Below, piece after piece: positions 9,429-17,071 of a stretch of 51,309 nucleotides of DNA. How positions within the stretch are numbered: the first letter of the stretch is position 1; each line of letters opens with the position of its first letter. The stretch lies in contig CAUZJO010000009.1 in the NCBI GenBank assembly GCA_963580245.1, positions 1 through 51,309 of the forward strand. Reading direction: 5' to 3'. Under the pieces are notes generated by a model that saw only the letters and a list, made by a program, of their open reading frames with translations, did not search any database and was not told the DNA's origin. This DNA comes from CAUZJO01 sp963580245 (lineage in GTDB: Bacteria; Sumerlaeota; Sumerlaeia; MVZB01). Both the position numbers and the translations under genes were made by a program.

Positions 9429-11732
9429 TCAAGCACTGGGGCGTTCCGGCGCTTCGTGTTCCCCCCGCGCCGACTTCGTCTCCATGCCCAATGCAAGGCA
9501 AGAACAGAGATAAAGCAGACCCGCCACGATCAGCAGCGCGCGCATGCCGGTCCACAGCGACAACGATTCGAGCAGGCCGCCGACCAGCGCGCCGATCAAA
9601 TTGGCCCCCAGCGCCTGGCCGCTGAAGCCCGCCCGCGCGAAACTCTTGATGAAAATAATGCCTGCGAAAAAGATGGGAAGACATAGAACCAGCGTGGAGA
9701 CGACCGCCCTGAGCCAAAAGGTTTCCAAGAAGAAAAACCGAACCGGAATCAAGTAAATCGCCGCGATCGTGACGAACAACCCCGCGTACGCGGCGCCGTA
9801 GGGAAAGCGGGGACGCCGTTCCACGATCATATTCGCCCCGATCATCAACAGCAACAGCGCCCCGATCACGAACGCATTGACCAACCAGGTGGTACCGAAC
9901 AGCAGCGCCATCTTGCTGATCACCTGCACCTGGAGTAGCAGGAACCCGGCCCCCAAGAAGAAGAAGTGCCAGCGGATCGAGCCGACGCCCGCGCCGATCC
10001 AACGCAAGCCTCCCATGCTCAGCGCGACCAGCACGACCGAGATAAGCAACACGCTGGTCGGCAAGCCCGGGGCGCGCTGATAGAAGTACGGCCAATCGTC
10101 GGTCGTCAGCCGCGCCGGTTCGATTGGGAAATTCCCGTGCTCGTCGACGAACCGGCGTACCTCCGGCTCGCTCAGGGCGGTGTCGATCCGCTCGCGGGAG
10201 CCGTCGATGAAAAAGTAACCGATCGTGGAGATCGCGCCCGCCCCGATCAGCTTGACCGGATCGCGCCCGAAAACCTCGTTCATCAGGCCGAGCAAGCGGC
10301 CGGCGATCCATGGCTTTTCGGCCTGAAACTTGATGATGAACACCCCGTCGGGCTTCAGCAGCCGGCGCGCCGCCCGCAACGCTTCGATCGTATAGACGTA
10401 ATTGTCGATCCGTATGTTCGTGTAGTGCGAGGCGTTGGTGTGCGAGTCGAGCAGCGAGAAGACTATCAAATCAAACCGTTCACTCCCGTTCTGCAGATAG
10501 CTGCGCGCGTCGTTCACGACACTTTGGACACGTGGATCATCATACGGCCGTTCGAAGTGATACTGCTCGCCCAGATCGAGGATCAGCGGATCGATCTCGA
10601 CGGCCACCACGCGCCGCGCCCCTCCTCGCAAGGCTCCCGCCACGTCGTTGCCCATCCCGGCGCCCAGGACCAGGACCGATGGGGGGTTCGGATAGAACAC
10701 GAACGGGAGGTTGTAGGCGTTGAAGCGGGCCGGCTCATCGCCGAAGACCTCGGGGTGCTTCTCGATGAACCCGGGCGAGAGGTCGATGATCTGCTGATAC
10801 CAGGTGTTGTTGGTGAGCAGGTTGTAGCTGAACAACTCGGCCTCGGGCCCGTCGGGACGGTATTCGAACAACATCAATTTCTGGTATGGCGACCAGTATT
10901 CGCGAATGCTATCGGGAAGCGGTTTGGCATGCATCGCCACGGCCAGACCGAAACAAACCAGACAGCCCCAGCGCAACGCGGGTCCGCGCCACAACACGAT
11001 GATCATCAGAAGACCTCCAACCGCGAACCAGACGGCCGGCGGCTGCGACCAGAAACAAAGCAGCGTGTAGAACAGGATGCCGACCAAGCTGCCCAAGATA
11101 TTGATCGTGTAGCCCCTGATCCCGTTGGGCGCCTGCTCGAGCATCCACCCGACCAGTTGACCGACCGGCACGAACGCCACCGAGAGCAGCGTGAAGAGAT
11201 AGACGATAAAGACGATCGCCGCGCCCAGCCGGAGGAAAGATTTCGGCGACAGGGGCAGACTCGGCACCCCCCACACGTGCACTTCGGATGTCTCGCCGAG
11301 GAACTGGGGCAACCGGTCGTGCAGGTCGCGAAGCGGAGCGCAGTTAAGCTTGACGAATAGCGCCAGGAAGACCAGCGGCAGCAGCATGGCCAACAGGTTG
11401 ACGCGCCGCCGGCAGAGATAACAACCCAGCCCGAACCCAAGGTAACACGCGATCAGGACGAAGTTTTTGAGGTAGGCGAAGATGCGGATTTCGGACGAGA
11501 TCCAGCGTATGACGAGCAACTCAAGGAACAGCCCCGCCACGCTGATGATGAAGAGCTGCCGATACGAGAAGCCCCCCACTTGCTCCGGCGTGAAACAGAG
11601 GCGAGTCCACCAGGGCGGTTTCTTGCGCGTCACCGCGTGTTCGGCCGCGGGTCGATAGAGCCCGACCAGAAACAACGCCAGCCCTCCGCCGACGGCCGAG
11701 ACGATCAGGTAAGTGAGTGCCAATGGGCTCAA
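9429..11732 (-). CDS. Large membrane protein with a spermidine-synthase-like methyltransferase-fold domain
   Basis: 767 residues. An N-terminal block of about eight transmembrane helices is followed by a soluble Rossmann domain (about residues 340-530) with the nucleotide-binding loop VLVLGAGMGNDVAG, the acidic strand end VAVEIDPLI, DARSYL and DLIVFSLLDSH. More hydrophobic helices close the C-terminus. The arrangement matches the 'spermine/spermidine synthase with membrane segments' group common in environmental genomes. Their substrate is not established, so polyamine synthesis should not be assumed. The expected catalytic Asp of true spermidine synthases (in a D-x-x-D context) is not clearly present. 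The upstream gap holds a nested inverted-repeat element. Confidence 0.75.
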   Translation of the reverse strand: MSPLALTYLIVSAVGGGLALFLVGLYRPAAEHAVTRKKPPWWTRLCFTPEQVGGFSYRQLFIISVAGLFLELLVIRWISSEIRIFAYLKNFVLIACYLGFGLGCYLCRRRVNLLAMLLPLVFLALFVKLNCAPLRDLHDRLPQFLGETSEVHVWGVPSLPLSPKSFLRLGAAIVFIVYLFTLLSVAFVPVGQLVGWMLEQAPNGIRGYTINILGSLVGILFYTLLCFWSQPPAVWFAVGGLLMIIVLWRGPALRWGCLVCFGLAVAMHAKPLPDSIREYWSPYQKLMLFEYRPDGPEAELFSYNLLTNNTWYQQIIDLSPGFIEKHPEVFGDEPARFNAYNLPFVFYPNPPSVLVLGAGMGNDVAGALRGGARRVVAVEIDPLILDLGEQYHFERPYDDPRVQSVVNDARSYLQNGSERFDLIVFSLLDSHTNASHYTNIRIDNYVYTIEALRAARRLLKPDGVFIIKFQAEKPWIAGRLLGLMNEVFGRDPVKLIGAGAISTIGYFFIDGSRERIDTALSEPEVRRFVDEHGNFPIEPARLTTDDWPYFYQRAPGLPTSVLLISVVLVALSMGGLRWIGAGVGSIRWHFFFLGAGFLLLQVQVISKMALLFGTTWLVNAFVIGALLLLMIGANMIVERRPRFPYGAAYAGLFVTIAAIYLIPVRFFFLETFWLRAVVSTLVLCLPIFFAGIIFIKSFARAGFSGQALGANLIGALVGGLLESLSLWTGMRALLIVAGLLYLCSCLALGMETKSARGEHEAPERPSA

Positions 11733-11880
11733 TGGGCCGCGTATCCTTCAAAGATGGGTGTGAATCCGGCTGGGACGCGCCGCGAGCGTGACCCCAACCG
11801 ACATGAGATCGCCGGAGAAGTCGCTAGAGCTTAGGTGTGGACGCGGCAAGGGTCAAGGCCACCGGATGGGAGCAGTATGC

Positions 11881-12090
11881 GGCGTGTGATTCAGACTTGG
11901 GAGTCAGTGCCGTCTTGGTGTGGCTTCTCCGGCCTCGTTGACAGTCGACTCTCGTGCTCGTGCTCGTAATCGGTCTTTTTTCACGCCACTACCGAGGGGG
12001 GACGCAGTCATGGGTCCGATTACGAACACGAGCACGAACGGACACTTTGCATCGAAGCGCTGTTTACTTCTAAATCTGAATCACACCCTT
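11881..12090. repeat. Nested inverted-repeat element E1 (about 210 bp)
   Basis: The outer ends carry GTGTGATTCAG (11884-11894) and its reverse complement (12076-12086), with weaker matching continuing inward (ACTTGGGAGTCA against ATTTAGAAGTAA). An inner pair of arms, 11952-11973 and 12016-12037, is complementary over 22 bases with one mismatch and is built of CGAGCA-type hexamers. A run of T follows the left arm. Related elements lie near 38.2, 42.1 and 45.7 kb. It sits between two minus-strand genes and encodes no protein. Confidence 0.75.
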
Positions 12091-12127
12091 GTGCGCCACA
12101 AGCGTCCGGACTGACACCGCGTTCAGG

Positions 12128-14302
12128 TCATTCTAGTACCGCCAAAGTTTCGGCCAGGGGCGCAATCCACATCGCGGGGACCTGACGGGGGGCGGCGCCT
12201 CGGATCCACCACGTGCGCGCGCGCATCGCCCGCAGGAACCGGCCGTAAATCTCCCGTTGCGAGTCCGGGAGGGGGTCGGTCGAGAATTCGGCCTGGCCCC
12301 AGTAAAATTGGCTCAGTCCCGCCCGGTCGTCTTCGGCCAGCAGTTGCGCGAGGGTCGGGTCGCCGAGCAGGCGCGGGGGCGTGTGCATGCCGAGGATGCG
12401 GGCCTGCTCGAACTCGTTGACGAGCAGGTGCGTGGTGCCCGCGGCGACCAGACGGCGGCGCAGGTCTTCGGCGTCGGTCGCCGCGGCCGCGTGGACCCGG
12501 ATCGGATTCTCGTCGAAGACCGAGCCCAGGTCGATCGGGTGGCGGAAAGGATAACGGCGCGCCTCGTTGACCGCCAGGAGCCGCGAACCGGGCGGCAAGC
12601 GATTGGCGCGGGCGAACAGCTCCGCCGTCAGACCCAGCGCCTCGCGTTCGAACGCATACCGATTTTGCGCCCCGGCGGCGTGGCGAACCATGCCGAATTC
12701 GACGACGCCGAGGGCCTCCAGCGGCGCCTTTAACGCCACAACGAGGACGAGCGACACGGTGACGACAACCGGCAAGACAGCGCCCCACGCGGACGATCCC
12801 TTGCGCCTGATGATCAGAACCGCCCCATGCAGGGCGAGGGCCAGCATGACGGCGCTGATCGCCAACGTAGGCGTTAGAAACCGATCGGCGCCATGCCGCA
12901 ACTGACCCCACAACAACACGCCCGGTGCCATACCAACCAACAGCCACCCGACCAGCCACGGGCGCCAGGTTAGCCAGGCACTCGGGTTCGCCGCTGATCC
13001 CTCGGCCCCCCCTCGCCCATGCCTGGCGGCCCACGCCCATCCAATCAGGCCCGTCGCCGCGACGATCGCCAGGGTGATAATCGGCAATCCCGGCAATCCC
13101 CAACACAGCCTTGAAATGAGGTTTTTCCAATACTCGGCGCCCAACGGTGACAGCGGGATATGTGTCTGGATCAAGAAATCCAGGCGTTGCGGCGGCCAGG
13201 CTTCGGTTGGGAAAGCCCCGGCCATGAACGGCGCGAAAGGATTGCCCGCGACCATGCCCAGCCAGAGGAGCCAAGGCAGCAGGGTCGCCAGGGCGGTCGC
13301 GCAGAAGACCGAGATCGTGGTCAGCCCACTCGCAACGAACCGCCGCGGTCCCCGGCCACTTGCATTCCGCCTGACGGCCAGAGCCAGGACCAGCAATCCA
13401 AGGGCGGGCGCCACGGTCCCGGCGTTCGTCCACTTGGCGCCGATGGCCCCGCCCGCCAGGATCCCCGCCAAAGCAGCGGTTCTCCACGGTCGGTCCCTGG
13501 CGCCCCGTCGCACGCAAATCCAAACGCCGGTCAGCGCGAACAGCGCGCCGGTCCAATCGGTGAAACAATCGAGTTGGAGGCCGAAGGGGATGGGATGGGT
13601 CAACACGACCAGCCAGAGCCAAGGCCGCCAAGCCGCCGGCAGCCTGAGCGCATGCGCCAGCCGAGCAAAGACCAGCGTGGCGGCGACGAACAGCGACCAA
13701 TGGACCACGCCGGGCCCGTAGCCCCACGCCCCGCCCTCGATCACGGCCGCCAGCGTGTACAACATCTCGGCGCCAAGCGGCTGGGCGGTGTAGAAAATAT
13801 GAGGGACTGGCCGGACGCGCCCAAGTTCAAAGATATGCGGCACGATCCCCAGGTGGTATTCGAGCACGTCGTAACTAATCGGAGGCGAAAACGCGGGCCC
13901 GAGCATGAGCAGCAGCCACAACGCCACAGCGGCCCAGCCGACCAGAGCGAATGAGATCGGGTTTCGGGTTTCGACGCGCCATGGCCGCTTTGGCGCGTCG
14001 GAGACTGGACCCTGAACCCTTATTTCCCTAATCCACGACCCCACCAAAATCAACCACCCGACCGCCCCCGCGGCGCGCCAGGGGAATTTGAGCAGAAGGC
14101 CATCGAGTTGACCGATGATGAGGACGGCGAGGGCGGTGAGGACGAGACCGGCGACGGCCCTCAGGAGCCAGCGATCGGGCAAGGACCAGCCTTTGAGCCT
14201 CGGGAGCAAGGCCGCGCCCAGGAGCAGCGCGACACCCATCACCCCCAGCCCGCCGGCCCAGGCCCGCCATTGAAGAAGCGGGGCAAGCTCAGCCGCCGCC
14301 AT
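12128..14302 (-). CDS. Multi-pass membrane glycosyltransferase, GT39/ArnT-like
   Basis: 724 residues with about a dozen transmembrane helices. After a helix, the first periplasmic loop begins SPPISYDVLEYHLGIVPHIF, which matches the acidic-residue-plus-His loop of polyprenol-phosphate-sugar glycosyltransferases (GT39/GT83 clan). GGAIGAKWTNAGT is the typical motif of a central helix in these families. A soluble C-terminal region of about 170 residues follows. Such enzymes transfer a sugar from a lipid-linked donor on the outer face of the inner membrane; the acceptor cannot be inferred. The gene ends 6 bases before the next gene downstream is expected and starts 6 bases from the end of the lipoprotein gene upstream, so the two probably form an operon. 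A short dispersed repeat lies inside it (13978-14001). Confidence 0.7.
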   Translation of the reverse strand: MAAAELAPLLQWRAWAGGLGVMGVALLLGAALLPRLKGWSLPDRWLLRAVAGLVLTALAVLIIGQLDGLLLKFPWRAAGAVGWLILVGSWIREIRVQGPVSDAPKRPWRVETRNPISFALVGWAAVALWLLLMLGPAFSPPISYDVLEYHLGIVPHIFELGRVRPVPHIFYTAQPLGAEMLYTLAAVIEGGAWGYGPGVVHWSLFVAATLVFARLAHALRLPAAWRPWLWLVVLTHPIPFGLQLDCFTDWTGALFALTGVWICVRRGARDRPWRTAALAGILAGGAIGAKWTNAGTVAPALGLLVLALAVRRNASGRGPRRFVASGLTTISVFCATALATLLPWLLWLGMVAGNPFAPFMAGAFPTEAWPPQRLDFLIQTHIPLSPLGAEYWKNLISRLCWGLPGLPIITLAIVAATGLIGWAWAARHGRGGAEGSAANPSAWLTWRPWLVGWLLVGMAPGVLLWGQLRHGADRFLTPTLAISAVMLALALHGAVLIIRRKGSSAWGAVLPVVVTVSLVLVVALKAPLEALGVVEFGMVRHAAGAQNRYAFEREALGLTAELFARANRLPPGSRLLAVNEARRYPFRHPIDLGSVFDENPIRVHAAAATDAEDLRRRLVAAGTTHLLVNEFEQARILGMHTPPRLLGDPTLAQLLAEDDRAGLSQFYWGQAEFSTDPLPDSQREIYGRFLRAMRARTWWIRGAAPRQVPAMWIAPLAETLAVLE
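13978..14001. repeat. 24-bp dispersed repeat, copy 1 (inside the GT39-like gene)
   Basis: GCCATGGCCGCTTTGGCGCG plus TCGG occurs here and, with one mismatch, at 32219-32242. Here the flanks extend it into a perfect 10-bp hairpin (CGACGCGCCA against TGGCGCGTCG). GGACCCTGAACCC lies within 20 bases of both copies, though on different sides. In this gene it encodes part of a poorly conserved cytoplasmic loop (residues SDAPKRPWR in the protein). Confidence 0.5.
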
Positions 14303-14308
14303 GCGTGA

Positions 14309-15109
14309 TCAATCCTTCCCGGCGGCGACGAGTTCTTCGGATGTCTGGTCGTACATCCCCTCCCAGCGGTATTTCTTGTGCAGGTCATGGAAGGGGAGTT
14401 GCTTTCCCTTGGTCGCGGTGAGCTTGCGCAATGCCCGCGCCAGGTCTTCAACGGCCCAGCGAACGTCTTCGGAGATAAGGACCTGACCGCGAAACGGGCG
14501 CAAATTGAAGCCAAGCATCGAGGGGCCGCCCGGATGAATGCGCGCGTCGGCGAAGGACAGCACCTCGCGCCCGCTCGCCGTCTCGATGATCCGGCCTTCC
14601 CATTGCATCCGCGTGGCCCCCGCGCCGAAGCCGATCACGAATCGCATCCAGCCCGTCCCCTCGTCCCACTCGGTCATGGCCACCTCGCAGACGTAATCGG
14701 GTTCTTCAATGGGGTTGGGGTCTCCGGGGGCGCAGACGTCCAAGAAGACGGCCGATTGCCACAGCACGTCGGCGAGGTAGTCTTCAAAATCGACCTCCCA
14801 GGTGTGCCAGTACTCCCCCCAATCCTCGGGCCGATGCATCTTGGCGTTGACGGCCTGAACCGTATCGAGGGGATTGAGGACTTCGACGGCGAGCAATTTG
14901 CCCTTCATGCGCGCGACGTCAGGCGCGACCGATAGCTCGTCGAAGCGGTAATCTCCCTCCCAATGCTCCCCTTCAGGTTGGACCCAGTGGCGATGATGCA
15001 CCCGCCCGCAGGCGCAACAGATCAGCGCCAACGCCAAGCCGACCGCCCACGCTTGCGCGCGAGCGGCGCGGATCGCCATTCGGTGTGTGATAGGAGGGGA
15101 TAACGCCAT
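14309..15109 (-). CDS. Putative lipoprotein with a DUF4410-like domain
   Basis: 266 residues. A hydrophobic N-terminal stretch (AWAVGLALALICCAC) ends in a Cys suitable for lipidation (lipobox-like ICCAC), so the protein should be anchored in an envelope membrane. In the body, WMRFVIGFGAGATRMQWEGR followed by IIETASGREVLSF resembles the DUF4410 pattern (GFGAG followed by a strand pair around a conserved G). Domain function is unknown. The gene is directly upstream of the GT39-like gene on the same strand (6-base gap). The start at 15109 has only a weak ribosome binding site, and the Met ten codons later is an alternative. Confidence 0.6.
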   Translation of the reverse strand: MALSPPITHRMAIRAARAQAWAVGLALALICCACGRVHHRHWVQPEGEHWEGDYRFDELSVAPDVARMKGKLLAVEVLNPLDTVQAVNAKMHRPEDWGEYWHTWEVDFEDYLADVLWQSAVFLDVCAPGDPNPIEEPDYVCEVAMTEWDEGTGWMRFVIGFGAGATRMQWEGRIIETASGREVLSFADARIHPGGPSMLGFNLRPFRGQVLISEDVRWAVEDLARALRKLTATKGKQLPFHDLHKKYRWEGMYDQTSEELVAAGKD

Positions 15110-15256
15110 GGGTCGAATCGCTCAAGATTTTTCGCACCTGCCTGCCCGAATGTAAAGGACCGCGAGCGACGAGGGGACCAAAAAACAAAGTCGCCGGACG
15201 AAGTCGCCCGGCGAACGGAAACAGTGGCATCCCGTTGATTTGTCAGTGAGATCGCT

Positions 15257-16366
15257 TCATCGCCGGCCGCCACGTCCGTCACGGCCACCGAAGCCTCCCG
15301 AGCGCCCCCCTTGACCGCGGCCGCCCGACCCGCGACTAACGGACCGGCCACCCGAACCACGGCTGCCCGACCCACGACTGACGGACCGCCCGTCGTGGCC
15401 CGAGCGAGATGATTTCACCGACCTCTTCGGGCCGCCGCCCGAACGCGAGGAAGGCCGCCAACGCTGTTTCCCTCCGTGCGAACTCTTGCGACCGGAAACG
15501 GCGTGACCGCCCCCCTGGTGCCCGCGACTGGACCCGCGAACGTCATGACGGGAATTTCGCCCCTTCTGATGCTTGCCACGGGCACTGCGCTGCTTGACAT
15601 AATGACGGTCACGTTGATCCGAGCGCTGGATGCCGTAACGACGTTGGTCCTGGCCTGATTGTCGCTCGCCATACTGACGGGCGCCTCGATGGGAATCATG
15701 GGCGCGATAACGCGGTTTGGCGCGGTACGACCCCTCTTTCCGATGGGGTTGTCCGTAGTCGAGCCTGCCACCCTCCCCAAAATAGGCCTTATCACGATTG
15801 CGGCGGTGATTGCCGCCGCGACCGTCCCGGTACCTGTGATCATCATTTCTAATACGGTGATCACGTCCCCCGCGACGAGGCCTATCATCACGATGATCGT
15901 AACTCTTCTTGCGATGCCTGTCTTGACCGCGAGAATACGCGTGATCGCGGCGTGAATAGTCGTGACGGCGCCCGTCCTGATGCCCGTAATGATTGTATCG
16001 GCGGGACTTGTAGGAGTGGCGACCGTATGAGTCGTGGGGATAGCCGTAACTCCGATAATGGCCGGAATGTCGCCCCCGGCCATACCGGTAGGAATGTGGG
16101 TAATAGCCGTAGGAGCCGGAATAGTACGGGTAACCATATCGAGAATAGCTGGGATAATAATAGCTCGGGCCGTAATAGTAACCGCCGTAGCTGACATAAG
16201 GATAGCCGTATCCATATGAAATGTCGGCGTAATGGCCCCCGCCGTGGCCGTACCCGCCCGATGAATAGCCAAGACTGAAGCTGTAGGAGCCGGCCTGGGC
16301 CGATCCGCAGCCGGTGCAGGCCAGGCCCGCCAGCACTGAAACCGTGAATATCCACCGCATCATCAT
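15257..16366 (-). CDS. Exported Gly/Tyr/Arg/Ser-rich low-complexity protein
   Basis: 369 residues beginning MMMRWIFTVSVLAGLACTGC, a signal peptide that may be a lipoprotein signal. The mature chain is intrinsically disordered in composition. The first part is dominated by Tyr, Gly and Ser (GYGYPYVSYGGYYYG), the middle by His, Arg, Asp and Tyr (RRHDYSRRDHAY), and the last hundred residues by Arg-Gly-Ser repeats (SVSRGSGSRGSGGRSVSRGS). A strong AAGGAGGG site precedes three consecutive ATGs; spacing favours the third (16360) as the true start. No folded domain is visible. The reading frame is uninterrupted despite the repetitiveness, which argues for selection. Function is unknown; a secreted matrix or adhesive protein is an inference. 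Confidence 0.75.
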   Translation of the reverse strand: MMMRWIFTVSVLAGLACTGCGSAQAGSYSFSLGYSSGGYGHGGGHYADISYGYGYPYVSYGGYYYGPSYYYPSYSRYGYPYYSGSYGYYPHSYRYGRGRHSGHYRSYGYPHDSYGRHSYKSRRYNHYGHQDGRRHDYSRRDHAYSRGQDRHRKKSYDHRDDRPRRGGRDHRIRNDDHRYRDGRGGNHRRNRDKAYFGEGGRLDYGQPHRKEGSYRAKPRYRAHDSHRGARQYGERQSGQDQRRYGIQRSDQRDRHYVKQRSARGKHQKGRNSRHDVRGSSRGHQGGGHAVSGRKSSHGGKQRWRPSSRSGGGPKRSVKSSRSGHDGRSVSRGSGSRGSGGRSVSRGSGGRGQGGRSGGFGGRDGRGGRR

Positions 16367-17071
16367 ACCCTCCTTGCCCGAATTCGAGGTTTCGCGAGAT
16401 TTTCTCAATCGCAGGTCAGTATAGCGCGACTCGGCGGGCGTGGCAACAACAATCGTATGTATACGTATTATTTTTTCGGGGGGGGCCGCGGGGCCTCCGG
16501 GAGTCGATTGGGTGAGCTGGTCGAGCAACCGCCGCCAATCTCGGCGGACGACGGGCCACTCCGGTGTTTTTCTGCCGCGAACTCGGCCCGGCCAGGGTCT
16601 ATTGAGGCAGCTTGGGGCGCGTTTCACGGGTTCGGGAGAATGGCCTTCCAAGAATTTAGCAATTTGAAGCGTCATTGATTGAAATTAATCGGGTTACGTT
16701 ATTCGGAGAACCTTGCTCGGCGCCACGGCGCGGTTTATCGCGGCGTCTGCGACGGTCAAATTTCATCCGGCGCCTAAAGTCAATAATATCAATGATATGG
16801 ATCAAAACCGTGGCGATATTTGGACATGCCATCTTGCGGATCTGGGGGGATGCGCCCGACGGTTTGAACAATGCGCTTGACACCTCGTGACCTGATTAGA
16901 ATCTATGATTCGGTCATCAGATCCCTCGTCGGGAGGAATACCGTGGACTTCGTGAAACCTAGGCGTCTCCGCGTTCTTGGATGGCGGGCACTGGGTGTCA
17001 CCTCTAATCATGAGACAGGTCGTTGAGCATTCTGGAAATAGGATTTTAGGAGAGAGAAAGGGGATTGTTCC
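16367..17071. other. Non-coding stretch, 705 bp
   Basis: No convincing gene is seen. Immediately right of 16366 is the ribosome binding site of the Tyr/Arg-rich gene. A locally AT-rich segment (16453-16474, GTATGTATACGTA and a T run) is followed by a run of eight G. A TTGACA at 16877-16882 is the only -35-like hexamer noticed on the plus strand, with no well-spaced -10 partner. The region presumably holds divergent promoters for the genes on both sides. Confidence 0.4.

Noticed and set aside
9966..11360. 464-residue open frame antisense to the spermidine-synthase-like gene
   Set aside because: Composition (Arg, Gln, Asp, His rich) is typical of antisense frames and the minus strand has helices and a Rossmann motif.
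11952..12037. Inner arms of the E elements as simple intrinsic terminators
   Set aside because: The T run follows the left arm within the loop instead of following a closed stem, the loops are about 40-60 bases, and the elements carry additional conserved ends.
12123..13727. 534-residue alternative frame inside the GT39-like gene
   Set aside because: Gly/Arg/Pro-rich without membrane helices; the frame at 12128-14302 has clear transmembrane segments and family loops.
15415..16272. Thr/Ile/Ala-rich frame overlapping the Tyr/Arg-rich gene
   Set aside because: It lacks a signal and ribosome binding site; the Tyr/Arg-rich frame has both. It is a by-product of the repetitive DNA.
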